From Deltaproteobacteria bacterium (GTDB lineage Bacteria > Desulfobacterota > Deferrimicrobia > Deferrimicrobiales > Deferrimicrobiaceae): 7,732 nt of DNA. The stretch covers positions 1 through 7,732 of the forward strand of contig JAGGAJ010000172.1 in NCBI GenBank assembly GCA_017889845.1. Reading direction: 5' to 3'. Shown here piece after piece: positions 1 to 5,047 of the stretch; position 1 is the stretch's first letter; every line of letters starts with the position of its first letter. The notes below the pieces were generated by a model. That model made no database searches. It had not been told where the DNA came from and saw nothing but the letters and a program-made list of their open reading frames with translations. Both the position numbers and the translations under genes were made by a program.

Positions 1-312
1 GAAGATCGACGCGAGGCGGTCCGCCGACACCTCCTCCCCTTCGAGGAGGTGGCTGATCCCGTAGTTCTGGCAAAAAACGCAGCGCAGGGGACAGCCCGAG
101 AAGAAGACCGTCCCGGATCCGTTGTGGCCCACGAGGGGCGATTCCTCCCCGTAGTGCGGGCCGAATGAAGCGACGATGGCCCGGGTGCCAACCCGGCAGA
201 CGCCCCGCTCCCCCTTCGTCCGGTCGACGCGGCAGAGGCGGGGGCAGATGTCGCACGATCGGAGACGCCCGTTGAGCCTCCGGGCCGCCCCGGCCGTATT
301 CGAGGGATCCAC
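1..312 (-). CDS. Radical SAM protein, PflX-like (COG1313 type), N-terminal part only
   Basis: This is the first 104 codons of a protein that runs off the left edge of the window. I read the start as GTG at 312-310: a GGAGG lies four bases upstream, and an in-frame TGA sits further up with no other start between. The N-terminus has a four-Cys motif (C20, C23, C27, C39, in CDICPRLC and RGVC). It is followed by a canonical radical SAM CxxxCxxC (C74, C78, C81, in GCPLRCVFCQN), which binds the SAM-cleaving 4Fe-4S cluster. A Cys-rich N-terminal motif before the SAM motif is typical of the 'PflX / uncharacterised Fe-S protein' group, named for similarity to pyruvate formate-lyase activating enzyme. 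Substrates of this group are not established, so no reaction is assigned. It is transcribed divergently from the NUDIX gene. The call is firm for radical SAM and moderate for the subgroup, because the C-terminal two thirds is missing. Confidence 0.85.
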   Translation of the reverse strand, partial: MDPSNTAGAARRLNGRLRSCDICPRLCRVDRTKGERGVCRVGTRAIVASFGPHYGEESPLVGHNGSGTVFFSGCPLRCVFCQNYGISHLLEGEEVSADRLASIF

Positions 313-351
313 GGTACCTCCGGAACCCGGAACTCTCCTGCACCGGGCTTC

Positions 352-375
352 CCCCGATCATAACCGGGATCGGGG
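352..375. repeat. 8-bp perfect inverted repeat, operator-like
   Basis: CCCCGATC (352-359) and GATCGGGG (368-375) are perfect inverted arms around an 8-nt spacer. The dyad covers the candidate -10 of the radical SAM gene and lies about 80 bp upstream of the NUDIX start. It could be the site of a dimeric regulator controlling the divergent pair, or a hairpin in a plus-strand transcript. Nothing in the window identifies a cognate regulator. Confidence 0.45.
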
Positions 376-385
376 CGGGTTGCAG
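357..385 (-). promoter_or_regulatory. Putative sigma70-type promoter of the radical SAM gene
   Basis: On the minus strand a TATGAT hexamer (362-357, five of six matches to the -10 consensus) is preceded at 17 bp by CTGCAA (385-380, a poor -35, three of six). Transcription would begin near 350, leaving a leader of about 40 nt that includes the GGAGG before the GTG start. The -10 lies inside an 8-bp inverted repeat, described separately. The poor -35 is consistent with an activated promoter or with a chance match. Confidence 0.4.
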
Positions 386-407
386 CGGGGCATCCGGGAA
401 CCCGGGG

Positions 408-436
408 TTGTACGGGATTCCTCGGGAACGCACAAT
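408..436 (+). promoter_or_regulatory. Weak candidate promoter of the NUDIX-dapL unit
   Basis: TTGTAC (408-413) and CACAAT (431-436) are separated by exactly 17 bp. They match the sigma70 -35 and -10 consensus at three and four of six positions. The predicted start point near 443 would give a leader of about 14 nt that just contains the GGGAGGGG ribosome-binding site at 446-453. The spacing is good but the hexamers are weak, so this is tentative. Confidence 0.25.
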
Positions 437-456
437 GGGGGGAAAGGGAGGGGACG

Positions 457-978
457 ATGGAGACGAGGAACCGGTCGGTGCTCTTCAAGGGGCTGGTGGT
501 GGACCTGGAGCAGATGGAAGTGCGTGTCGGCGGGAAGGGGTGGCACCTCTACCAGATCGTGCGGCACCCCGGCGGGGTGGGGGTGCTCCCCCTCCACGAC
601 GACGGCACCGTGACGCTCATCCGGCAGCTGCGCCCCGCCGTGGGGGGGCACCTCCTCGAGATTCCCGCCGGCCGGCTCCACCCCGGGGAGGACCCGGCCG
701 TATGCGGGCGGCGCGAGCTGGCGGAGGAGACGGGGCTATCCCCCCGGGACCTCGTCCCGCTTGGACGCTTCTACCCTTCCCCCGGCGTGTTCGACGAGGT
801 GATCCACCTCTTCCTCGGCACCGGCCTTTCCCAAGGCGAGGCGGCGCCCGAGCAGTACGAGGAGATCCAGATGGTGCGCATGCCGATCTCCGAGGCTCTG
901 CGCCGCGCGGCGTCGGGGGAGATCCTCGACGGGAAGACCATCACGGCCCTCCTGCGGGCCGGGAGCGCCACCCGGTGA
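457..978 (+). CDS. NUDIX hydrolase, ADP-ribose pyrophosphatase-like
   Basis: A 173-residue protein containing a complete Nudix box at residues 72-94 that fits GX5EX7REUXEEXGU exactly (G72, E78, R86-E87, E90-E91, G93). The two glutamates of REUXEE coordinate the catalytic Mg2+. EIPAG runs directly into the box, as in the NudF/YffH ADP-ribose and ADP-sugar pyrophosphatases, which hydrolyse nucleoside diphosphate sugars to AMP and a sugar phosphate in the cytoplasm. The length is close to usual for that subfamily. The start ATG follows GGGAGGGG at 446-453. dapL begins 64 bp downstream on the same strand, so the two may be co-transcribed, though no shared pathway is evident. The exact substrate (ADP-ribose, ADP-glucose, other) cannot be read from the motif. 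Confidence 0.92.
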   Translation: METRNRSVLFKGLVVDLEQMEVRVGGKGWHLYQIVRHPGGVGVLPLHDDGTVTLIRQLRPAVGGHLLEIPAGRLHPGEDPAVCGRRELAEETGLSPRDLVPLGRFYPSPGVFDEVIHLFLGTGLSQGEAAPEQYEEIQMVRMPISEALRRAASGEILDGKTITALLRAGSATR

Positions 979-1042
979 TCCTTCGAACCCCTGTGGTATC
1001 TTCTTGGGACGCTTCGAATACCGTCCTGGAGGGATCGCGCGC

Positions 1043-2275
1043 ATGGCACGGGTCAACGAGCATTACCTCAAGCTGAAAGCCGGGTACCTCTTCCCCGAGA
1101 TCGGCCGCAGGGTGAAGGCGTTCGCGGCGGCGAACCCTTCGGCGAAGGTGATCCGCCTGGGGATCGGCGACGTCACCCGTCCCCTTCCGCCCGCCGTCCT
1201 TTCCGCGTTCCACGACGCCGTGGCGGAGCTCGGGAACGAGAAGACCTTCATGGGGTACGGGCCGGAGCAGGGGTACGACTTCCTCATCGACACGGTCATC
1301 CGGAAATCGTACGGCCCGCTGGGCGTGACGCTTTCGCCCGCCGAGGTGTTCATCTCCGACGGCTCGAAGTGCGACACGGCGAACATCCTGGACATCTTCG
1401 CGCTGGAAAACCGGGTGGCCATCGGCGACCCTGTCTACCCCGTCTACAACGACACGAACGTCATGATCGGGCGTTCCGGGCCGGCGGACGAGCGCGGCTA
1501 CTACGCCGGGATCGTCTACCTCCCGTGCACCGAGGCGAACGGCTTCTTCCCGGCGTTCCCGGAGGAGAAGGTGGACATCGTCTACCTCTGCTCGCCGAAC
1601 AACCCGACCGGGGCGGTGGCGACGAGGGGGCAGCTGAAAGGGTGGGTCGACTACGCCCTCGCCAACGACGCGGTGATCCTCTTCGACGCCGCCTACGAGG
1701 CGTTCATCACGGAGGGCGGATACCCCCGCTCCATCTACGAGGTCGAGGGAGCGAGGAAGTGCGCCATCGAGTTCCGCAGCTTCTCCAAGACCGCCGGCTT
1801 CACCGGCGTCCGCTGCGCGCTGACCGTGGTGCCGGAGGGCGTGACCGCGAAGACGCCGTCCGGAGAGACCGTGCCGCTGAACCGCCTCTGGAACCGCCGT
1901 CAGACCACGAAGTTCAACGGCGTCTCCTACCCCGTGCAGAAAGCCGCGGCGGCGGTCTACTCGGACGAGGGGTGGCGGCAGACGAAGGAGATCGTCGACT
2001 ACTACATGGGGAACGCCCGGGTCATCCGGGAGGGGCTCACATCGGCCGGGCTGACCGTATACGGCGGGGTCAACGCTCCCTACATCTGGCTGAAGACGCC
2101 GGGGGGCATCTCCTCCTGGGACTTCTTCGACAAGCTCCTCACGGAGTGCCACGTGGTCGGCACGCCGGGAAGCGGCTTCGGGCCTGCCGGGGAAGGGTTC
2201 TTCCGGCTGTCGGCGTTCGGCAACCGGGAAAACGTGGCCGAGGCGGTGGAGCGGATCCGGAAGAACCTGAAATAG
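1043..2275 (+). CDS. dapL: LL-diaminopimelate aminotransferase
   Basis: A 410-residue PLP-dependent fold-type I aminotransferase that converts tetrahydrodipicolinate directly to LL-2,6-diaminopimelate using glutamate, one step on the way to lysine and peptidoglycan meso-DAP. The N-terminus (VNEHYLKLKAGYLFPEIGRR) is the DapL hallmark. Further landmarks are IGD at 41-43, SDGSKCD at 105-111, SPNNPTG at 184-190, FDAAYEAF with D215 and Y218, SFSKTAG with the Schiff-base lysine K249, and R388 in FFRLSAFG for substrate carboxylate binding. The length matches the family (about 410). I chose ATG 1043 over the in-frame upstream ATG at 1004 because GGAGGG at 1028-1033 is well placed and family members begin here; the extra 13 residues have no family counterpart. 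The gene converges on the OmpA-family gene, with 12 bp between their stops. A TGGTATCTT extended -10-like string at 994-1002 could give it its own promoter. Confidence 0.97.
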   Translation: MARVNEHYLKLKAGYLFPEIGRRVKAFAAANPSAKVIRLGIGDVTRPLPPAVLSAFHDAVAELGNEKTFMGYGPEQGYDFLIDTVIRKSYGPLGVTLSPAEVFISDGSKCDTANILDIFALENRVAIGDPVYPVYNDTNVMIGRSGPADERGYYAGIVYLPCTEANGFFPAFPEEKVDIVYLCSPNNPTGAVATRGQLKGWVDYALANDAVILFDAAYEAFITEGGYPRSIYEVEGARKCAIEFRSFSKTAGFTGVRCALTVVPEGVTAKTPSGETVPLNRLWNRRQTTKFNGVSYPVQKAAAAVYSDEGWRQTKEIVDYYMGNARVIREGLTSAGLTVYGGVNAPYIWLKTPGGISSWDFFDKLLTECHVVGTPGSGFGPAGEGFFRLSAFGNRENVAEAVERIRKNLK

Positions 2276-2287
2276 AAGGTTCCCGCG

Positions 2288-3613
2288 TTACGGGATCTTC
2301 ACGAACTCCACCCTGCGGTTGTTCGCCCGCCCTTCCGGGGTGTCGTTCGTATCGATCGGTTTCGTGTCGCCCCACCCTTTCGACTGGAGCCGGTCCGCGG
2401 CGATCCCCTTCCCCTCGAGCCACGCCTTGACGGCAGCCGCGCGCCGCTCGGAGAGCGGTTGGTTGATTCCCTTCCCTCCCTGGTTGTCCGTGTGCCCCTC
2501 GATGGAGAACTTCAGGGACGGATCCCCTTCCAGCAGGCCGAGGATCATCTTGAGCGTGGGGAGAGACTCGGGCTTGATGACGTCCTTGCCGGTGTCGAAG
2601 AGGATCCCGTGGGTCACGATCTTCCCGTCCGTGCTGAGGGCGGACTTGATGTCCTTCCCCCCTTCGGCCAGCCGGAAGTTGGTGAACATGACGTTCGGGC
2701 AGAGCCAGTTTCCCGTGGGCCCCATGAAGATGCCGACATGCTTGACCGGGCGAGCGATCCCGTCGGGGTCGTTCGCCACCCGGTCATGGTCCACGTACGC
2801 CTTCACGAAGGTGCCGTTGACGCTGACCGCGATGTGGTGCACCTTCCCGTCCCCCTTGCGGATCGCCGTCCTCGTGTTCTTGGAGCTCCCCTCCTCCGGC
2901 CGGACCAGGATCGATCCGAGGGCGGCGGTGCCCCCGTGCACGGGCGTATCGTCATTCGCCAGCAGGAGGACGTATTCGGTCTGGGAACTTTTCGCGCCCG
3001 GGGGACAATACGCGAACACCGCGTCGAACTCCACGGTGAATTTCTGCGGGAGATCTCCCTTCGTGTCCAGACGCACGTACTGGCGCGAATAGTACTGGGA
3101 GTCGTCCTTGCTGGCCGCAGGCTGGCTCCGGAGGAAATTCCGGCCCTGCGATTGGACCACCTCGACGGCGTTGCTGGTGCCGGCGCCGGGGCCCTTGAGG
3201 GTCCACTTCCTCGGGAACTCCCCCACGTCCGTGTCGCTGAAGTCGTCGAAGAAGATCACCTTGTCGCCGGGGACGAAGTCGTACTTGCTGTAGATCTGCT
3301 CCAGGGCGGCGATGTCCTGTCCGCCCCCCGCGTCCCCGGCCTGGGCCCCTGCGGTCCCCGGGGCCGGTTTCTGGCCCGGCGGCACCTGCTGGGCGGGAGT
3401 CTCCGCGTCCGCGTTCTGGCCCGGGGTACCCTCCTTGACCGATTCCTTCGCCTTCCCCTTCGCCCCCTGGTACGTGCTGTCTGTCGTCTCGTCGACGGCC
3501 CGTTTCCCGGTTCCCTCCAGAGCGCCCTTGACCGCATCCTCGAACCATCCGGCGTGTGAGGTTCCACAAATCCATACCGAAAGGGCCATCGCCAAGGCGG
3601 CACGTTTTCCCAT
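2288..3613 (-). CDS. Exported OmpA-family peptidoglycan-binding protein with central LamG-like region
   Basis: A 441-residue secreted protein. Residues 1-21 form a signal peptide (MGKR, a hydrophobic core, cleavage after SHA). A charged, low-complexity Pro/Ala/Gly/Gln-rich linker spans about 30-100. Residues about 118-315 form a beta-rich domain (IFFDDFSDTDVGEFPRKW, then alternating strands ending VMFTNFRLAEGG) that resembles concanavalin/LamG-like 'FDDF' domains. The C-terminal OmpA domain (about 335-441) carries the peptidoglycan/DAP-contact signature EGHTDNQG (H374, D376), the LSERRA helix (387-392) and GRANNRRVEF (428-437). It probably sits in the periplasm or at the outer membrane anchored to the cell wall. 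There is no visible N-terminal beta-barrel, so it is not a classical OmpA porin. The start follows AGGAGGGGG, and a good sigma70 promoter lies upstream. The ligand of the central domain is unknown. Confidence 0.9.
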   Translation of the reverse strand: MGKRAALAMALSVWICGTSHAGWFEDAVKGALEGTGKRAVDETTDSTYQGAKGKAKESVKEGTPGQNADAETPAQQVPPGQKPAPGTAGAQAGDAGGGQDIAALEQIYSKYDFVPGDKVIFFDDFSDTDVGEFPRKWTLKGPGAGTSNAVEVVQSQGRNFLRSQPAASKDDSQYYSRQYVRLDTKGDLPQKFTVEFDAVFAYCPPGAKSSQTEYVLLLANDDTPVHGGTAALGSILVRPEEGSSKNTRTAIRKGDGKVHHIAVSVNGTFVKAYVDHDRVANDPDGIARPVKHVGIFMGPTGNWLCPNVMFTNFRLAEGGKDIKSALSTDGKIVTHGILFDTGKDVIKPESLPTLKMILGLLEGDPSLKFSIEGHTDNQGGKGINQPLSERRAAAVKAWLEGKGIAADRLQSKGWGDTKPIDTNDTPEGRANNRRVEFVKIP

Positions 3614-3644
3614 CGTCCCCCTCCTGCGTTGGGTTTCTGGATCT

Positions 3645-3674
3645 ATTCAACCCGCCGGACGACTGCGGTGTCAA
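3645..3674 (-). promoter_or_regulatory. Sigma70-type promoter of the OmpA-family gene
   Basis: On the minus strand a perfect -35 TTGACA (3674-3669) is followed after 18 bp by TTGAAT (3650-3645, four of six matches to the -10 consensus). The predicted start point near 3638 gives a short leader of about 25 nt ending in the AGGAGG site before the ATG. This suggests the gene is expressed independently of the upstream DUF1820 gene. Confidence 0.6.
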
Positions 3675-3706
3675 GACGTGCCGTCCACTTCGCCTGGGTA
3701 AAGGAT

Positions 3707-3730
3707 GGGGGACCCGGGAACCGTTCCCCC
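3707..3730 (-). terminator. Weak hairpin downstream of the DUF1820 gene
   Basis: Read on the minus strand, GGGGGA and TCCCCC form a 6-bp stem around a 12-nt loop, 9 nt after the DUF1820 stop codon. An overlapping alternative fold (GGGAAC/GTTCCC) also exists. No U-tract follows, so intrinsic termination is uncertain. Confidence 0.3.
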
Positions 3731-3739
3731 GGGGGCGGT

Positions 3740-4105
3740 TCAGCCGCGGCCGGGTTTGCCGCGCCCGGAAGGGCCCTGCGGCAGCGGGAACGGCGTCACG
3801 TTTCCCTGGGGGGACGCCGCCGCGACGATCTTGTTCACCCCCTCCTTCTCCACCTCGTCGATGCGCACCACCGCGTGCAGGGGGATGTACGTCCGCTTCA
3901 CGCCGGCGAATTCCGACTTGAGCTTCTCCTCGGAGGGGTCCACGAGAACGCCGCCGCGGTTTCCGAAGAGAATGTCCTCCACCTCGACGAATGCGAAGAG
4001 CGCCCCCTGGCCGACGTTCCGGGCGTACAGCTCGTATACGTTCCCCTGGCTCTGGAAGACCACCCTGTAGATGGGTTTCGCTTTCACCGGCGCCGGTTTC
4101 CGCAT
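3740..4105 (-). CDS. DUF1820 family protein
   Basis: A 121-residue cytoplasmic protein matching the DUF1820 family as I know it. The core is PIYRVVFQSQGNVYELYAR, EVEDILFGNRGGVLVDPSEE and KLKSEFAGVKRTYIPLHAVV, followed by RIDEVEKEG (residues 11-89). The family is small, compact and of unknown function. The C-terminal tail (about 95-121) is Pro/Gly-rich and probably disordered. I chose ATG 4105 rather than the in-frame upstream candidate near 4192: GGGAGGG lies just before it, known members start close to the conserved IYRV segment, and the upstream extension would overlap the tandem repeat and promoter. It has its own promoter, a 20-bp tandem repeat and a leader hairpin upstream, and the OmpA-family gene follows 126 bp downstream. 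No signal peptide or membrane segment is visible. The family call is firm; no function can be given. Confidence 0.9.
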   Translation of the reverse strand: MRKPAPVKAKPIYRVVFQSQGNVYELYARNVGQGALFAFVEVEDILFGNRGGVLVDPSEEKLKSEFAGVKRTYIPLHAVVRIDEVEKEGVNKIVAAASPQGNVTPFPLPQGPSGRGKPGRG

Positions 4106-4120
4106 GGTCCCTCCCCGTCC

Positions 4121-4137
4121 GAAGGACTCTGTCCTTC
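4121..4137 (-). promoter_or_regulatory. 7-bp perfect leader hairpin before the DUF1820 gene
   Basis: GAAGGAC and GTCCTTC are perfect inverted arms around a 3-nt loop. They sit in the predicted 5' leader, only 15 nt upstream of the ATG and next to the GGGAGGG ribosome-binding site. The hairpin could tune ribosome access or protect the mRNA 5' end. The symmetry also permits a DNA operator. A chance occurrence is possible but not likely for a 7-bp stem with a tight loop. Confidence 0.5.
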
Positions 4138-4177
4138 CCGTCCATTGAAACAGCACACCGTCCATTGAAACAGCACA
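4138..4177. repeat. Perfect 20-bp tandem duplication in the DUF1820 promoter
   Basis: Two abutting identical copies (4138-4157 and 4158-4177) read TGTGCTGTTTCAATGGACGG on the minus strand. The unit contains the candidate -10 element TTCAAT, so the -10 exists twice, 20 bp apart. Its GGACGG end recurs a third time at 4120-4115, just before the ribosome-binding site. It may be a pair of regulator sites or a recent slippage duplication. Confidence 0.9.
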
Positions 4178-4192
4178 GGGTGGGACCGTCAA
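4164..4192 (-). promoter_or_regulatory. Sigma70-type promoter of the DUF1820 gene
   Basis: On the minus strand TTGACG (4192-4187, five of six) and TTCAAT (4169-4164, four of six) are spaced by exactly 17 bp. Transcription would start near 4157, giving a leader of about 50 nt that holds the second repeat copy and the hairpin. A duplicate TTCAAT at 4149-4144 lacks a good -35 at the right distance. Confidence 0.55.
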
Positions 4193-4217
4193 TGCGGTAT
4201 GCGCAGGAGGGGAACGC

Positions 4218-4251
4218 GGGGGAAGGCCATACCGGCGACAGGCCCTCCCCC
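4218..4251 (-). terminator. Strong stem-loop after the hicB-like gene
   Basis: Read on the minus strand, GGGGGAGGGCC pairs with GGCCTTCCCCC over 11 bp, including one G-U wobble, around a 12-nt loop. It lies 14 nt past the stop of the HicB-like gene. In the opposite strand the same position would be an A-C mismatch, so the fold favours the minus-strand RNA, as a terminator here should. There is no clear U-tract afterwards. It separates the HicB-like gene from the DUF1820 promoter. Confidence 0.5.
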
Positions 4252-4265
4252 GTCCGGAACGGGCG

Positions 4266-4484
4266 CTACTGCGCGGCCCGGTTGGCCAGGTCGGTGTCCC
4301 TGGGAATCCGCCTCCCCATGAAGATCAGGGCGTCGAGCCGGTGACTGATGGAAGCCCGGATGTTGCGGATGGCCTCTTTCCGCGTGCCCCCGAACGCCCG
4401 GCACCCCGGCAGGGACGGGCAGTACGCCTTGTACCCTCCGTCCTCCTTCGGGCTGAGCAGCACGGTGTACGTGTAGGTCTTCAT
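4266..4484 (-). CDS. HicB-like antitoxin-family protein, orphan
   Basis: A 72-residue protein of the HicB/UPF0150 type. The pattern YTVLLSPKEDGGYKAYCPSLPGCRAFGGTRKEAIRNIRASI (residues 6-46) has the usual order of a first strand, GGY, xCPSLPGCxxFGxT and then an amphipathic helix. In HicAB toxin-antitoxin systems this partial RNase H-like fold neutralises the HicA mRNA interferase. No HicA (a small double-stranded-RNA-binding-like protein with a conserved G-S-H motif) is found on either side, and no C-terminal helix-turn-helix or ribbon-helix-helix domain is present, so it probably does not autoregulate by DNA binding. The start ATG 4484 fits the family N-terminus, and an AAGGTAGGG is a modest ribosome-binding site. 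It may be co-transcribed with the Cys-containing protein gene 137 bp upstream. A solo regulator unrelated to toxin control is possible. Confidence 0.82.
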   Translation of the reverse strand: MKTYTYTVLLSPKEDGGYKAYCPSLPGCRAFGGTRKEAIRNIRASISHRLDALIFMGRRIPRDTDLANRAAQ

Positions 4485-4552
4485 CGCTACCCTACCTTCT
4501 TCTTTCTGCCCCCGCTTGGATGAAAGTCTGGGAGGGGGAGGGGCGGGTCCGT

Positions 4553-4584
4553 CGCCCGGGGGTCGAAAGTGCCGACCGCGGGCG
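4553..4584 (-). other. Nested stem-loop between the Cys-protein gene and the hicB-like gene
   Basis: An outer 6-bp stem (CGCCCG with CGGGCG) encloses an inner 5-bp stem (GGTCG with CGACC) and a 7-nt loop, with small internal bulges. It lies 37 nt after the stop of the upstream minus-strand gene and 68 nt before the HicB-like start. It could attenuate transcription, terminate it or be processed. In DNA this GC-rich such folds arise readily, so confidence is low. Confidence 0.3.
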
Positions 4585-4621
4585 GAATGGCGTCCGGGAC
4601 CGGTCGGGAAAGCGGGAACGG

Positions 4622-4948
4622 TCAGGCGATCGGAGGTCGGTAGACGTCGGGAAGGTACGTGGAGGAGCAAAGCTCGGTGGAAACCACCGCCGCCAGCTCA
4701 CCTCGCCGGGGAGCTGTCAGGCGGGGGATGAACGCATCGTCTGTGATCAGTACGCAGACGAGGCAGGAGCATGCGTGCTGGTGGTCGGAGCCGGCCGGAT
4801 CGTCGGCCGGAACCTCCGCCCGCGCCGTTGCCGCTCCGGGGCGGAAGAAGGCGTAATCGTCGCATTCGTCGGCCGGCACGATGATCAGGCCGACCAGCGC
4901 GATCACGACGACGAACATGGCCCGGCGGCGCGGCGCGTTGCGGATCAT
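4622..4948 (-). CDS. Small signal-anchored or exported Cys/His-containing protein, unknown function
   Basis: A 108-residue protein. The basic N-terminus (MIRNAPRRR) is followed by a hydrophobic segment at 11-25 (MFVVVIALVGLIIVP), which looks like a signal peptide or a single membrane anchor. The mature part has an acidic DECDD (27-31), a HxHxCxCxxC cluster (H56, H58, C60, C62, C65), a further C93, and ends DVYRPPIA. This layout recalls small periplasmic proteins often found beside heavy-metal RND efflux genes, which have Cys pairs and a terminal 'IF/YxPP' motif. That is a resemblance from memory, not a search result, and no efflux gene is in view. Composition and non-random codon use on this strand argue for a real gene. 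No ribosome-binding site precedes ATG 4948. The next in-frame ATG (4918) has none either and would lose the basic residues. Confidence 0.6.
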   Translation of the reverse strand: MIRNAPRRRAMFVVVIALVGLIIVPADECDDYAFFRPGAATARAEVPADDPAGSDHQHACSCLVCVLITDDAFIPRLTAPRRGELAAVVSTELCSSTYLPDVYRPPIA

Positions 4949-5047
4949 GGTAGAAAAAAAGTATCAGAAAACAATCGGTCGGGCAAACAAAAACCATTCC
5001 TCATAAATAAAACAGGCGGGGCGTCTGCCAGGAGGTATATTCGACCG
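4949..5047. promoter_or_regulatory. AT-rich divergent intergenic region
   Basis: This 99-bp spacer between two divergent genes is markedly AT-rich (poly-A tracts at 4954-4960 and 4989-4993, AAATAAAA near 5005-5012) in an otherwise GC-rich window, as expected for promoters. On the minus strand GATACT (4965-4960) is a possible -10 that would give a start point only about 5 nt before ATG 4948, consistent with a leaderless mRNA and the missing ribosome-binding site. On the plus strand AGGAGGT (5030-5036) serves the HAD gene. I could not fix a convincing -35 for either gene. Confidence 0.45.

Noticed and set aside
941..2152. 403-codon open frame on the minus strand opposite dapL
   Set aside because: It is antisense to a clearly conserved enzyme, rich in Arg/Val/Asp/Gly from GC-rich codons, and has no recognisable domain.
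2276..2296. TCCCG/CGGGA mini-hairpin at the dapL and OmpA-gene convergent stops as a bidirectional terminator
   Set aside because: Only a 5-bp stem that overlaps a stop codon, with no T-tract on either side. Too weak to annotate.
1369..2430. 353-codon plus-strand frame overlapping dapL in another frame
   Set aside because: A frame-shifted reading of dapL with Arg/Gly/His-rich composition and no domain.
2459..3559. 366-codon open frame on the plus strand opposite the OmpA-family gene
   Set aside because: It mirrors a gene with a signal peptide and a clear OmpA domain. Long antisense frames are expected at this GC content.
2952..4145. 397-codon minus-strand frame spanning the DUF1820 and OmpA-family genes
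   Set aside because: It is out of frame with both real genes, runs through the promoter and spacer between them, and has low-complexity Arg/Gly composition.
4138..4177. ATTGAAAC within the tandem repeat resembles the 3' end of many CRISPR repeats
   Set aside because: There are only two copies and they abut directly, with no spacers of 25-45 nt. No cas gene is present, and the repeat sits in a promoter.
4106..4192. 29-residue N-terminal extension of the DUF1820 protein
   Set aside because: It would translate the leader hairpin and tandem repeat. ATG 4105 has the ribosome-binding site and the expected family N-terminus.
4520..5047. N-terminal extension of the HAD hydrolase on the plus strand
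   Set aside because: No family similarity, antisense to the Cys-rich protein gene, and a strong AGGAGGT precedes ATG 5048, where the family fold begins.
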